Source: Marimonas lutisalis | Lineage (GTDB): Bacteria; Pseudomonadota; Alphaproteobacteria; Rhodobacterales; Rhodobacteraceae | NCBI RefSeq assembly: GCF_005434965.1 | Contig: NZ_SKCI01000001.1 | Coordinates: 952,952-1,016,951 of the forward strand | DNA length: 64,000 nucleotides | Direction: 5' to 3' | Part shown: in pieces, positions 7,758-16,330 of the stretch | Layout: every line of letters starts with the position of its first letter | How positions within the stretch are numbered: position 1 is the first letter of the stretch | Position numbers and translations under genes: made by a program | The notes under the pieces: generated by a model | What the model was told of the DNA's origin: nothing | Database searches by the model: none | Seen by the model: the letters and a program-made list of their open reading frames with translations, nothing else

Positions 7758-9290
7758 TCATGCGTCGGGTTTCGACGGGGAATTTTCATCCGCGTCATGC
7801 CCCCGGTCGCGGCGGCGTGCCAGCATCACAGCCGTGACCGCCGCCAGCGCCATCAGCACCAGCGCCACGGGGTAGTTCAGCAGTTTCAGCGGATCGCCGT
7901 TCAGAAGCGCCAGCGTCTGCGACAGAGAGATCTCCAGCCGCGGGCCCAGGAAGAAGGCGATGATGAAGACCACCACCGACAGGCCCAGCGCGCTCATCAC
8001 GAAGGCGAGCAGGGCAAAGACCAGCATCACGCCGACCCCGAACAGCCCGCCCGAGGCGAGCGAGACACCGACGAAACACATCAAGAGCGCCGAGGCGAAG
8101 ATGAAGGGTTCGGGCGCGGTGATGACCCGCGCCCAGAAGCGCAGGCCCAACTGGCCCACCAGAAGGTTGAGCATATTTGCGATGATCATCGCGCCGAAGA
8201 GGCCGTAGATCAGCCGGCCCTGTTGTTCGAAGAGGAACGGGCCCGGCTGCACCCCGTGGATCATGAAGGCCGAGATGATGAGCGCCGCACTGACACTGCC
8301 GGGAATGCCCAGCGTCAGAAGCGGGATCATGTTTGCGCCCATGACCGAGGAATTGGCCGCCTCGGTCGCGGCGATGCCGTGCAGGTTGCCCTTGCCGAAA
8401 CTGGCGGGCTGTTTCGACGCCGCCTTGGCGCTGGCGTAGGACATGAAGGCCGCCGCGGTCGAGCCGATGCCGGGCAGCGCGCCCAGGATCGTGCCGATCA
8501 CCGCGCCGCGCGCGATGGTGAAGCGGCAGCCCCAGTATTCCGCCCAGCTGACGCTGCGATCCGCGCGCGGCTGGTGGCGCGGCAGGGCGATGGCGGGGCG
8601 CGGCCGGCCGCTGGTTTCGCTCAGCCGCCTGAGCAGTTCGGAAATCGCCAGCATGCCGATGGCGACCGACGCGAGCGGCAGCCCGTCGTAAAGCTCGAAA
8701 TTGCCGAAGATGAAGCGGGGCGTGGCATGTTCGGGATCGGTGCCCACCATCGCCGCCAGCAGCCCCAGCGCGATCGCGATCGCCCCCTTGATGAGCGAGG
8801 CGCCCATCAGCCCGGCAATCACGGCAAAGGCCAGCAGCATCACGCCCAGCACCTCGACCGGGCCCATTTTCAGCGCGAGGATCGCCAGCGGCGCGGAGAC
8901 GGTGATGAGCACGATATCGGAAAACGTATCGCCCGTGACCGAGGAATAGAGCGCCATCTTGGTGGCCTTGAGCGGCTTGCCCTGTTTCGCCAGCGGATAG
9001 CCGTCAAAGGCGGTGGCGGCGGCATCGGGCGTGCCCGGGGTATTCATCAGCACCGCCGGGATTGCGCCGCCCACCAGCCCGCCCTTGTTGACGCCGACGA
9101 GAAAGCCGATGCCGGCCAGCGGGTCCATGCCGAAGGTGAAGGGAATGGCGATCGCCATGGCCATCACCGGCCCGATGCCGGGCACGGCGCCGACGAACTG
9201 CCCCAGCGCCACGCCCGCCAGCACGAAGAGCAGCGTTACGGGCTGGAAGGCGTCGCCCAGCCCGGCGAGGATGATTTCGATTTCAGGCAT
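7758..9290 (-). CDS. tctA: Tripartite tricarboxylate transporter, large membrane subunit TctA
   Basis: 510 aa, with a family-typical length and about 11-12 helices. The glycine-rich signature GQFVGAVPGIGPVMAMAIAIPFTFGM occurs near residue 30 and is echoed by GALPGIGSTAAAFMSYASAK in the middle. It forms the channel of a secondary, binding-protein-dependent carboxylate importer together with TctB and TctC. The gene order tctC-tctB-tctA on the minus strand is the standard order, with 9 bases between tctB and tctA. The substrate (citrate, other tri- or dicarboxylate, or aromatic acid) cannot be read from the sequence. Confidence 0.9.
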   Translation of the reverse strand: MPEIEIILAGLGDAFQPVTLLFVLAGVALGQFVGAVPGIGPVMAMAIAIPFTFGMDPLAGIGFLVGVNKGGLVGGAIPAVLMNTPGTPDAAATAFDGYPLAKQGKPLKATKMALYSSVTGDTFSDIVLITVSAPLAILALKMGPVEVLGVMLLAFAVIAGLMGASLIKGAIAIALGLLAAMVGTDPEHATPRFIFGNFELYDGLPLASVAIGMLAISELLRRLSETSGRPRPAIALPRHQPRADRSVSWAEYWGCRFTIARGAVIGTILGALPGIGSTAAAFMSYASAKAASKQPASFGKGNLHGIAATEAANSSVMGANMIPLLTLGIPGSVSAALIISAFMIHGVQPGPFLFEQQGRLIYGLFGAMIIANMLNLLVGQLGLRFWARVITAPEPFIFASALLMCFVGVSLASGGLFGVGVMLVFALLAFVMSALGLSVVVFIIAFFLGPRLEISLSQTLALLNGDPLKLLNYPVALVLMALAAVTAVMLARRRDRGHDADENSPSKPDA

Positions 9291-9299
9291 GGCGCGCGC

Positions 9300-9719
9300 T
9301 CATGGCAGGGGACGTTCGAGCATAATGGCGACAGTGAACCAGATCAGCGCGGGCATGCCCACGACGCCGAGGACGAGCCAGAGCGCCCGGCGCTCATGCG
9401 CCAGCCACATCAGCGCTAGTGCCATCACCGGTGCCGTCCAGACGAACCCCAGGCGGGTCATCAGCACCAGCCCGCCCACCAGCACCGCGGCAAAGGCGAT
9501 GGCGCGGCCCCAGTGCAGGTTGCCGGGCCGCGCATCGCCCACCGGGCGCCACACCAGGGCAAGGCCGCAGAGCACCAGCACCACCGCCAGAACCCGGGGC
9601 AGGGTGCGCGGCCTGAGCCAGCCATACTCGACTGTTTCGGCCTGCCAGGGCACGATCACGGCATAGAGCACCACCCCGAACAGGATGAAGAACAGCCCCG
9701 TATAGCGGTCTGTCGCCAT
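9300..9719 (-). CDS. tctB: Tripartite tricarboxylate transporter, small membrane subunit TctB
   Basis: 139 aa from the ATG at 9719; a GTG at 9728 in frame would add three residues, and neither has a strong ribosome site. Four hydrophobic helices (GLFFILFGVVLYAVIV, VLAVVLVLCGLALVW, AIAFAAVLVGGLVLM, and the C-terminal ALWLVLGVVGMPALIWFTVAIML) match the TctB/DUF1468 profile. It is the small membrane partner of TctA. It is located 20 bases after the tctC stop, in the same operon. Confidence 0.85.
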   Translation of the reverse strand: MATDRYTGLFFILFGVVLYAVIVPWQAETVEYGWLRPRTLPRVLAVVLVLCGLALVWRPVGDARPGNLHWGRAIAFAAVLVGGLVLMTRLGFVWTAPVMALALMWLAHERRALWLVLGVVGMPALIWFTVAIMLERPLP

Positions 9720-9739
9720 TGGCCGCACCGCGCCCGTGC

Positions 9740-10684
9740 TTACTTGCCGAAGAGCTTGCCGGTATTGACCAGCCCGGCCTTCATCATCTCGGCGGTGCCA
9801 TCGGGGCCGAGGTTGTCGATCGGCGATTGCAGCGCGTTCTGCACCACGGTTTTCACTTCGTCGCTATCCAGCGCGGCGGCCAGTGCCGCGGCCAGCGCGC
9901 TGCGTGCCTCATCGGGCGTGCCGGCGGTGGTGGCGAAGAAATAGACCGGGTCGACATAGATGTCATAACCCTGCTCGATGGCCGTCGGCGTGTCGGGGGC
10001 ATAGCTGTGGCGCACGTTATTGACCGAGGCCAGCATCTTCACGTCACCCGATTCAAGGAAGGGCAGGTGCTCGCCCGAGGCGAAGCTGGCAAGTGCCTGT
10101 CCGCCCAGCAGAAGCTTGCTGCTTTCGGCGCCGCCCTTGGTCGAGAGAAACTGGAAGTCGACCCCGGCCTGCTTGCTGATAAAGCGCATCAACAGCTCCT
10201 GCGGCTTGGCGCCGAAGGCGATCGGCGCGCCGCCGGCGTCCTTGGCCGCCGCGATCAGCCCGTCAATGTCATCGAACGGTGCATCGCCCCGCGCCACCAG
10301 CGCCAACTGCGCGCGGCCCGCGGTGCCGAGATAGTCGAAGCTGTCGAGGTCGAACTTCATCTGTTCGGGGCGGTTCACCAGGTTGACGAACAGCGGCATG
10401 TTCACGCCAAGACCCACGATCGAGCCATCGGCCGGACGGTTGGCGATCGCGGTGAACATCGCCACGCCGCCGCCGCCGGGCTTGTTCTCGGCGATCACGT
10501 TCCAGCCGGTCTGCTCTTTCATCACCTGGGCCACCACGCGGCCGATCGTATCGGTCGAGCCGCCGGCGCCGAACCCGATCTGCAGCTTCAGCGTGCCGCT
10601 GGGGGCCCATTCGGCGCTGGCCATACCGGCCAGCATCATCGCCGCGGCGGTGGCGGCGGATTTCATCCATGTCATCAGTTTCAT
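9740..10684 (-). CDS. tctC: Tripartite tricarboxylate transporter periplasmic binding protein TctC (Bug family)
   Basis: 314 aa with GGGAGGACAAG before the ATG. There is a signal peptide (MKLMTWMKSAATAAAMMLAGMASAEW, cleavage near ASA). The mature part has Bug-family hallmarks: LQIGFGAGGSTDTIGR near the N-terminus, VIAENKPGGGGVAM, and the 'YDIYVDPVYFF' segment. It captures the carboxylate substrate in the periplasm and delivers it to TctAB. As first gene of the operon it is followed by tctB and tctA, and it diverges from yebC across a 173-base promoter region. Confidence 0.9.
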   Translation of the reverse strand: MKLMTWMKSAATAAAMMLAGMASAEWAPSGTLKLQIGFGAGGSTDTIGRVVAQVMKEQTGWNVIAENKPGGGGVAMFTAIANRPADGSIVGLGVNMPLFVNLVNRPEQMKFDLDSFDYLGTAGRAQLALVARGDAPFDDIDGLIAAAKDAGGAPIAFGAKPQELLMRFISKQAGVDFQFLSTKGGAESSKLLLGGQALASFASGEHLPFLESGDVKMLASVNNVRHSYAPDTPTAIEQGYDIYVDPVYFFATTAGTPDEARSALAAALAAALDSDEVKTVVQNALQSPIDNLGPDGTAEMMKAGLVNTGKLFGK

Positions 10685-10795
10685 CTTGTCCTCCCTTGCA
10701 GGCGGGCATCGCCCGCGATGTGCCTTTGCGGCTTGTGCGCCGAGTTAGCCACAGAAACATTAACAGCGCAAATTCCGCATGGCGCCCGAGAGGGA

Positions 10796-10825
10796 TTGAA
10801 CCCGCCCCGCGCCTTCGCCTATAGA
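10796..10825 (+). promoter_or_regulatory. Sigma-70-type promoter of yebC
   Basis: TTGAAC, an 18-base spacer and TATAGA lie 33 bases before the yebC start. The hexamers are close to the vegetative consensus. No further operator is evident. Confidence 0.5.
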
Positions 10826-10857
10826 CACCAGCGCAACAATTCCGTCGGGAGAGCGAC

Positions 10858-11604
10858 ATGGCCGGCCATTCAAAATGGGCAAATATCCAGCACCGCAAGG
10901 GGCGCCAGGACGCGGCGCGCTCCAAGCTGTTTTCCAAGCTCAGCAAGGAAATCACCGTCGCCGCCAAGATGGGCGACCCGGACCCCGAGAAGAATCCGCG
11001 CCTGCGGCTGGCGGTGAAGAACGCCAAGTCGCAATCGATGCCCAACGACAATATCGACCGCGCGATCAAGAAGGCGATGGGCGGCGAGGGCGACGATTAC
11101 GAGGAAATCCGCTATGAGGGCTATGGCCCGAATGGCGTGGCGGTGATCGTCGAGGCGATGACCGACAACCGCAACCGCACTGCCTCGACCGTGCGCTCGA
11201 CCTTCACCAAGCACGGCGGCAACCTCGGTGAAACCGGCAGCGTCGGCTTCATGTTCGAGCGTAAGGGCGAGATCGTCTATCCCGCCTCGGTCGGCGATGA
11301 GGACACGGTGATGATGGCGGCGATCGAAGCCGGGGCCGAGGACGTGGAATCGAGCGAGGACGGCCATATCATCTGGTGCGCCGACACAGATCTGAACGAC
11401 GTGTCGAGCGCGCTCGAGGCCGAACTGGGCGAGAGCGAGGACACGCGCCTGACCTGGCGGCCGACGACGACGACCGAGATGGACTTCGACGGCATGCAGA
11501 AGCTGATGAAGCTGATTGACGCGCTGGAAGACGATGATGACGTGCAGCGCGTCACCACCAATTTCGAGGCCTCCGACGAGGTGATGGACCAGCTGGCGGG
11601 CTAG
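10858..11604 (+). CDS. yebC: YebC/PmpR-family protein
   Basis: 248 aa, the usual family length. It begins with the diagnostic [15 protein letters not shown] followed by the Lys-rich helix [21 protein letters not shown]; the second half contains [19 protein letters not shown] and [19 protein letters not shown]. The start has GGGAGAGCGAC upstream. YebC proteins are described as transcriptional regulators and, in recent work, as ribosome-associated factors that help translate difficult (proline-rich) stretches. It is transcribed alone; a paired palindrome follows the stop codon. Confidence 0.92.
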   Translation: MAGHSKWANIQHRKGRQDAARSKLFSKLSKEITVAAKMGDPDPEKNPRLRLAVKNAKSQSMPNDNIDRAIKKAMGGEGDDYEEIRYEGYGPNGVAVIVEAMTDNRNRTASTVRSTFTKHGGNLGETGSVGFMFERKGEIVYPASVGDEDTVMMAAIEAGAEDVESSEDGHIIWCADTDLNDVSSALEAELGESEDTRLTWRPTTTTEMDFDGMQKLMKLIDALEDDDDVQRVTTNFEASDEVMDQLAG

Positions 11605-11609
11605 GAGAG

Positions 11610-11652
11610 GCGAGGCCGCGCGGCCTCGCGCTACGCGGGCGCGCGCCCGCGT
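11610..11652. terminator. Paired perfect palindromes, copy A (after yebC)
   Basis: Two perfect 20-base palindromes lie six bases after the yebC stop: 11610-11629 (arm GCGA, core GGCCGCGCGGCC) and 11633-11652 (ACGC, core GGGCGCGCGCCC), three bases apart. They sit between the convergent yebC and hydrolase genes. No U-run is present, so they would be bidirectional, U-less terminators or a REP-like element. Confidence 0.55.
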
Positions 11653-11732
11653 TCCCGGCGCGGATGGCGGTCCCCGGGTCGCCGCGCCATCGCCGATCCG
11701 CCCCACGGGGCGGCGACTGGCTGGGCCTGCGT

Positions 11733-12428
11733 CTATCCCAGCTTCTCGGCGAAGAACCTCTCCATCGCCGCCCAGCTGCGCGCATCGGCACTTTCGGAAT
11801 AACCCATGCCGGGGGCGTTGGCGCCCGGGTTGGTGAAGGCGTGGCCGGTATGGCCAAAGGCCAGCATCTGCCAGTCGGGGCAATGCGCGGTCAGTTCCTG
11901 CGCCAGCGCCACCTTCGCCTCTGGCGGGCAGAGCGGATCGTCCCAGCCGTCGCAGATCAGCATCGCCGCCTGCATGACCTGCGTGCCTTCGGGTGGCGCG
12001 TCATAGACGCCGTGCATGGTGACGCCGGCGCGGAACGCGGCCCCCGTGCGCGCCAGATCCAGCACCGCCTTGCCGCCAAAGCAATATCCCACCGCGCCGG
12101 TGCGGCCCGCATCGACCATTTCGAGCCCTTGCAGCGCTGAAAGCGCCCCAGCAATCCGCGCGGCCAGCAAGGGCCGGTCACCATTGAGCGCGGCCATGTT
12201 CTGCGCCGCCTCTTCGCGGCTGGCCGCCAGCGTGCCGCCACCATAGTAATCGACCCCCAGCGCCACGTAACCCAGCGCCGCCAGCCGGTCGGCATGGCCG
12301 CGTTCCATGTCGGAAAGCCCCATGAAGGCCGGCACCACCAGCACGCCCGGGAACGGGCCATCGCCCTTTGGCAGGGCTAGGTATCCGTGGCATTCGGTGC
12401 CATCGGCATCATAGATCATCTCGGGCAT
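11733..12428 (-). CDS. Dienelactone hydrolase family protein
   Basis: 231 aa, the standard size of single-domain DLH proteins, with AAGGAGACCACCG before the ATG. The Cys nucleophile is in GYCFGG (C116), the Asp in LICDGWDDPLCP and the His in FGHTGHAFTNP, giving the Cys-Asp-His triad typical of DLH rather than of serine esterases. The N-terminal part (GYLALPKGDGPFPGVLVVPAFMGL) also fits. It is a cytosolic hydrolase of an enol-lactone or similar ester; no catechol-pathway neighbours are present, so its substrate is open. It is convergent with yebC. Confidence 0.85.
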   Translation of the reverse strand: MPEMIYDADGTECHGYLALPKGDGPFPGVLVVPAFMGLSDMERGHADRLAALGYVALGVDYYGGGTLAASREEAAQNMAALNGDRPLLAARIAGALSALQGLEMVDAGRTGAVGYCFGGKAVLDLARTGAAFRAGVTMHGVYDAPPEGTQVMQAAMLICDGWDDPLCPPEAKVALAQELTAHCPDWQMLAFGHTGHAFTNPGANAPGMGYSESADARSWAAMERFFAEKLG

Positions 12429-12556
12429 CGGTGGTCTCCTTTCCGGTTTCGCCGCAGCGTGGCAGAGCCGTGCAGGAATGCAAAGCCCCCGAAACCCCTC
12501 TTGCCGGTTGTGCGCGCCTTGGGCATACCCGGGCGGGACCAGAGAGGGGCAGGGAC

Positions 12557-13156
12557 ATGCAGGCCGCCATTGCCGGATTCGCGCTGGGCTTTTCGCTCAT
12601 CCTTGCCATCGGGGCGCAGAACGCCTTTGTCCTGCGGCAGGGCATCCGGCGCGAGCATGTGTTTGTAACGGTTTTCACCTGTGCGCTGTCGGACGCGATC
12701 CTGATTGCGGCAGGGGTGGCGGGCTTCGGCGCGCTGGCGCGGGCGATCCCGTGGTTGGAATGGGCGATGCGCGCCTTTGGCGCGGCCTTCCTGATCTGGT
12801 ATGGCGCGCGCAATTTCTGGTCGGCCTGGCAGGGCGGCGAGGTGCTGGACGCGGGCGGCGAGGCGCGCCATTCCCTGCGCGGCGTGTTGCTGACGGTGCT
12901 GGCGCTGACCTGGCTCAACCCGCATGTCTATCTCGATACCGTGGTGCTCCTGGGCTCGGTCAGTGCGCAATATGACGACAAGATCGCCTTCGCGCTGGGG
13001 GCGATGGCGGCCAGTTTCACCTTTTTCTTCAGCCTCGGTTACGGCGCGCGGCTGCTGGCGCCGCTTTTCGCGCGGCCCACGTCCTGGCGGGTGCTGGACG
13101 TGATCGTGGGCGCCACGATGTGGTCGATTGCGGCGAAACTTCTGATCGGGGCCTGA
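12557..13156 (+). CDS. LysE/ArgO-type amino-acid exporter
   Basis: 199 aa, with AGAGGGGCAGGGAC before the ATG. About five to six hydrophobic helices follow the LysE pattern: the N-terminal GFALGFSLILAIGAQNAFVLRQGIRREHV is the family signature, and LTVLALTWLNPHVYLDTVVLLGSV carries the conserved NPHVYLD. It exports basic amino acids (arginine or lysine) across the inner membrane. No LysG/ArgP regulator gene is adjacent. It is transcribed toward pirin, 88 bases apart. Confidence 0.88.
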   Translation: MQAAIAGFALGFSLILAIGAQNAFVLRQGIRREHVFVTVFTCALSDAILIAAGVAGFGALARAIPWLEWAMRAFGAAFLIWYGARNFWSAWQGGEVLDAGGEARHSLRGVLLTVLALTWLNPHVYLDTVVLLGSVSAQYDDKIAFALGAMAASFTFFFSLGYGARLLAPLFARPTSWRVLDVIVGATMWSIAAKLLIGA

Positions 13157-13244
13157 GACGCGCACAGGGTCTGTGCAGGTGGGCAGAATTGCCCGGCCCG
13201 GGCCGCGGCCCCAGTTTTGGTCCAGCGAACAGGAGGAGCATCCC

Positions 13245-14177
13245 ATGAGCTGGAACCCCGCGATCGAACCGCAATGCCCCGCCGCAGGGCGGCTGGACGA
13301 TATCGAAACGCTGATCATCCCGCGCGCCCGCGACCTGGGCGGGTTCGAGGTGCGCCGGGCGCTGCCCGCGCCCAAACGACAGATGGTCGGCCCGTTCATC
13401 TTCTTCGACCAGATGGGCCCGGCCGAATTCATCACCGGGCAGGGCATCGACGTGCGCCCGCATCCGCATATCGGGCTGGGCACGGTGACCTATCTCTATG
13501 AGGGCGAGTTCGAGCACCGCGACAGCCTGGGCACCCACCAGATGATCTATCCCGGCGAGGTGAACTGGATGGTGGCGGGCAACGGGGTGACGCATTCCGA
13601 ACGCACCAGTGCAGCAACCCGTGCCGGGCAATCCAGGCTGTTCGGCATCCAGACCTGGGTGGCGCTGCCCGAGCAGCATGAAGAACGCCCCGCAAGTTTC
13701 GAACATCATGGTAAAAAAGCGCTTCCCTTGATCGAGGGAGAAGGCAAGGCGTTGCACCTGATCATGGGCCGCGGCTGGGGCGAGACCGCACCGGTCAGCA
13801 CGTTTACCGACATGTTCTATGCCGACGTCACGATGCAGCCGGGTGCCATGCTGCCATTACCCGACGATCACGAGGACCGGGGCGTTTACGTCACCCAAGG
13901 TGCGGTGAGCATCGCCGGCGAAACCTTCGCGGCCGGACAAATGATGGTGTTCCGCCCCGGCGACGCGATCACGCTGAGCGCCGGTGAACAGGGCGCGCGG
14001 ATCATGGCGCTGGGCGGCGAGACGCTGAACGGGCCGCGCCATATCTGGTGGAACTTCGTGGCCTCGAGCCGCGACAAGATCGAGGCGGCAAAAGAGGCCT
14101 GGGCCGCCGGCGACTGGGAACACGGACGGTTTCAGCTACCGCCCGGCGACGATCAGGACTTCATTCCGCTGCCTTGA
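13245..14177 (+). CDS. Pirin family protein
   Basis: 310 aa, with AGGAGGAGCATCCC before the ATG. It is a bicupin. The N-terminal cupin carries the pirin metal motif: His residues in VRPHPHIGLGTVTYL and His/Glu in NGVTHSER, with GPFIFFDQMGP upstream of them. The C-terminal cupin has LPDDHEDRGVYVTQGAVSIAG. Pirins are Fe-binding proteins, some with quercetinase activity; the role here is unknown. The last 17 bases overlap the convergent LuxR-type gene. Confidence 0.9.
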   Translation: MSWNPAIEPQCPAAGRLDDIETLIIPRARDLGGFEVRRALPAPKRQMVGPFIFFDQMGPAEFITGQGIDVRPHPHIGLGTVTYLYEGEFEHRDSLGTHQMIYPGEVNWMVAGNGVTHSERTSAATRAGQSRLFGIQTWVALPEQHEERPASFEHHGKKALPLIEGEGKALHLIMGRGWGETAPVSTFTDMFYADVTMQPGAMLPLPDDHEDRGVYVTQGAVSIAGETFAAGQMMVFRPGDAITLSAGEQGARIMALGGETLNGPRHIWWNFVASSRDKIEAAKEAWAAGDWEHGRFQLPPGDDQDFIPLP

Positions 14178-14694
14178 GCCCGGGCGTTTCGCCCGCTTCG
14201 GCCCCCATCATCGCATCGACCAGAATGCTCATCAGCTCGGCGCGGTTATGGGTGCCGGACTTGCGGCAGATCGCGTTCAGGTGTGCCTTGATCGTGCCCT
14301 CGGCATTGCCGCGCAGTTCGGCCATCTCGGAAATCGACAGGCCCTTGACCAGGAAATTGGCCACGTCGCGTTCGCTGGGCGACAGTTTCCAGGCGTCGAA
14401 ATGCGCCTCGATCACCTCCTGCACGGCGGCGCGCGCCATGCCCAGGCTTTGCACCAGGTCGGCCTCGCGGCGCAGAAGCCGCAGCATCAGGCGCAGCTCG
14501 ATGGCGATAGCGGCGATCAGCGACAGGGTGGCGATCGCCTCGATCACCAGATGCTTTTCGGCCAGGATCGCGCCGCCCAGCTCGCCGAAATCGGCGATCA
14601 GGTCGCTGAGAAAGAAGATGGCGCAGACCGCCTGCACGGCGATCAGCACCATCAGCGAGAGCGGGGTCGTGTGGTTGGTTCGGGTCGGACTCAT
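14161..14694 (-). CDS. Membrane-embedded LuxR-type HTH regulator
   Basis: 177 aa from the ATG at 14694 (an upstream in-frame ATG at 14727 would overlap the cytochrome gene). Two hydrophobic helices come first (about residues 13-33 SLMVLIAVQAVCAIFFLSDLI; about 48-66 HLVIEAIATLSLIAAIAIEL). Then comes a linker helix and a GerE/LuxR helix-turn-helix at the C-terminus (KLSPSERDVANFLVKGLSISEMAELRGNAEGTIKAHLNAICRKSG). There is no receiver or PAS domain. It starts 8 bases after the stop of the cytochrome b gene, so the DNA-binding protein and the haem protein are co-expressed. A membrane-tethered one-component regulator that reads the state of the cytochrome partner is an inference. Confidence 0.8.
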   Translation of the reverse strand: MSPTRTNHTTPLSLMVLIAVQAVCAIFFLSDLIADFGELGGAILAEKHLVIEAIATLSLIAAIAIELRLMLRLLRREADLVQSLGMARAAVQEVIEAHFDAWKLSPSERDVANFLVKGLSISEMAELRGNAEGTIKAHLNAICRKSGTHNRAELMSILVDAMMGAEAGETPGLKAAE

Positions 14695-14701
14695 GACATG
14701 A

Positions 14702-15226
14702 TCAACGCTCGGGAATACTCTTGACACCGGTTAGCATGGCGCGCGGCAGATTGACATGGGTGCGTGCGCTTTCGACGAAAACGGCGACAACATGCACAAC
14801 CACCGAGATCTCGGCCCAGGCCACCGCGGCCTCGTGCAGTTCCTCGGGCCATTCCACGCCCCAGAACGCATCGGTGGTCATCAACCAGCCAGAGAGCCCG
14901 ATTGCCAAGAGCGTCAGCAGCAGGTTGTAGATCATCAGCGCCCCCAGCGGCGTGTGGCCCAGGTGGATGCGGCGCCGGCCCCGGGCCATGTCGGCCACCT
15001 GATCCATCGCCGCCGCGGCGCTGGGCGGGAAATCCGAAAACCGCGCGTGTTTCGTGCCGATCACGCCCCAGATTATGCGGAGGCCGACAAGGCCCAGGAC
15101 GAACCAGCCGACCCATTCATGCAGTTTGCTGTCATCGTCGATCACCAGCGCGTTGGCGCCAAAACCCAGCACCAGTGACCAGTGAAAGACCCGCACAAGC
15201 GGATCCCAAACGCGAATCTGTTTCAT
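14702..15226 (-). CDS. Cytochrome b561-type di-haem membrane protein (cytochrome b/b6 domain)
   Basis: 174 aa, with AGGAGGCCCCGAG before the ATG. Four transmembrane helices carry His residues in the pattern of Ni/Fe-hydrogenase-type b cytochromes: RVFHWSLVL (helix 1), KLHEWVGWFVL (helix 2), and VVVHVVAVF (helix 4), plus LGHTPLGALMIYN. The N-terminal 'IRVWDPLVRVFHWSL' is the family opening. It probably passes electrons between quinone and an as-yet-unknown periplasmic partner. It lies between a PepSY-like small secreted protein and a membrane LuxR regulator in a three-gene operon. Confidence 0.85.
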   Translation of the reverse strand: MKQIRVWDPLVRVFHWSLVLGFGANALVIDDDSKLHEWVGWFVLGLVGLRIIWGVIGTKHARFSDFPPSAAAAMDQVADMARGRRRIHLGHTPLGALMIYNLLLTLLAIGLSGWLMTTDAFWGVEWPEELHEAAVAWAEISVVVHVVAVFVESARTHVNLPRAMLTGVKSIPER

Positions 15227-15285
15227 CTCGGGGCCTCCTGTCGTCGGGCCCTGGGCGCACAGGGGCTGCCCCGGGCGATGTTGCC

Positions 15286-15540
15286 TCAGTCGTCGATCTT
15301 GGTGCGCACGACGTTCAGCTGCGCATCGAGGTAGATCTCGTACCGGTTGCCGTCTTTCTTGGCATAGGCCTCGTACATGCCGTCTTCGGTCTTGATCTTG
15401 CCGACCTCATAGCCCTCGGCGACCAGTTTTTCGCGGATCTGGTTGCGGGTCTGGTCGGTCAGTTGCGCGCTGTCCGAAGCGAAGGCGGCCGAGGTGGTGG
15501 CAATGGCAAGGGCGAGGGCGGCTACGGTTGTCTTGAACAT
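15286..15540 (-). CDS. Small secreted PepSY-domain protein
   Basis: 84 aa from the ATG at 15540 with AAAGGACCCAAGAC upstream. There is a signal peptide (MFKTTVAALALAIATTSAAFAS). The mature part of about 62 residues matches one PepSY unit: QIREKLVAEGYEVGKIKTEDGMYEAYAKKDGNRYEIYLDAQ. Single-PepSY proteins are periplasmic and are often encoded next to b-type cytochromes, as here (59 bases upstream of the cytochrome b gene). It is the first gene of the operon. Confidence 0.8.
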   Translation of the reverse strand: MFKTTVAALALAIATTSAAFASDSAQLTDQTRNQIREKLVAEGYEVGKIKTEDGMYEAYAKKDGNRYEIYLDAQLNVVRTKIDD

Positions 15541-15691
15541 GTCTTGGGTCCTTTCGAGGTTTCGGTCCGGGCGGAGGTGCCCGGGGATGACCGAAACCTG
15601 GGGCGGGGGGATGGCCGCGTCCACTCAACCCGGGACCGGGTGGGGAAACCGGAACCGCGGTTCAGGCGGTTTATCACCCGGGTTTAGGCGT

Positions 15692-16213
15692 TCACGGATG
15701 AATGTCCTTCGGGCATTGCGCGCGCATGTAGATATCGAACCAGTTGAAACCGGGGTCGATCCCCTGCTGGCGCAGCCATTCGGCCTGAAGCTGGTAGGCA
15801 TCCCATTCCATCGCCTGCACGCAGGGCCAGTCCGCGGCACCCATCTGCGCGGCATGCACCAGTTCGTGCAGCAGGGCCGAGCGGTCGCGCGGATCGTCCT
15901 CGTGCCAGGGCAGGACAAGGTAGATGCGATTGGCCCGGGCGTCATAGGCGGCGCGGAGGAGTTCATCGACGATCAGGTCCTGGCCTTCGTAGGTGATCTC
16001 CTGCCCGGTGCGGCAGAAGGATACCGAGGGCGGGGCGGCGTGCAGCGCGCGCACGTCATAAGGGCTGTTCGCGCCGATCCAGTGGATCAGCGTGTCGATG
16101 ACCGTGTCCGAGGGCGGCGCGCAATCGCCCGGTACCTCGGCCAGGCCGTCCGCCACCACCGCCGGGGCCGGCAGGGCAAAGAGCAGGACGAGCAGGGCAA
16201 GGGCGCGGCGCAT
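15692..16213 (-). CDS. Exported protein with zinc-metallopeptidase-like HELVH motif (DUF6647-like)
   Basis: 173 aa from the ATG at 16213 (GAAGGTAGGCCC upstream). There is a signal peptide (MRRALALLVLLFALPAPAVVADG). The mature protein has the motif LLHELVHAAQ, which fits HExxH as HELVH, followed by a conserved-looking ...EWDAYQLQAEWLRQQG, where the downstream Glu residues could be a third ligand. Cys pairs (GDCAPPS, FCRTG, PCVQ, QCPKD) suggest disulfides, as expected in the periplasm. I recognise the family only as a Rhodobacterales domain of unknown function; peptidase activity is inferred from the motif. Confidence 0.7.
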   Translation of the reverse strand: MRRALALLVLLFALPAPAVVADGLAEVPGDCAPPSDTVIDTLIHWIGANSPYDVRALHAAPPSVSFCRTGQEITYEGQDLIVDELLRAAYDARANRIYLVLPWHEDDPRDRSALLHELVHAAQMGAADWPCVQAMEWDAYQLQAEWLRQQGIDPGFNWFDIYMRAQCPKDIHP

Positions 16214-16330
16214 GGGCCTACCTTCGCAAGCCATGCGGGATTGTCAAACCCGCTTTGCAAATGCCGGGTGGGCGGGGATGTTAACAAGTTATCGCTTGCG
16301 GCATTTCGCACTTCATGCCCAGATGCCGCC

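Noticed and set aside
5845-9419. Very long plus-strand open frames (676 and 561 codons) over the SLC13 and tctA genes
   Set aside because: They are antisense to clear membrane-protein genes, and their translations are His/Arg/Gly-rich without domains, an effect of GC-rich third codon positions.
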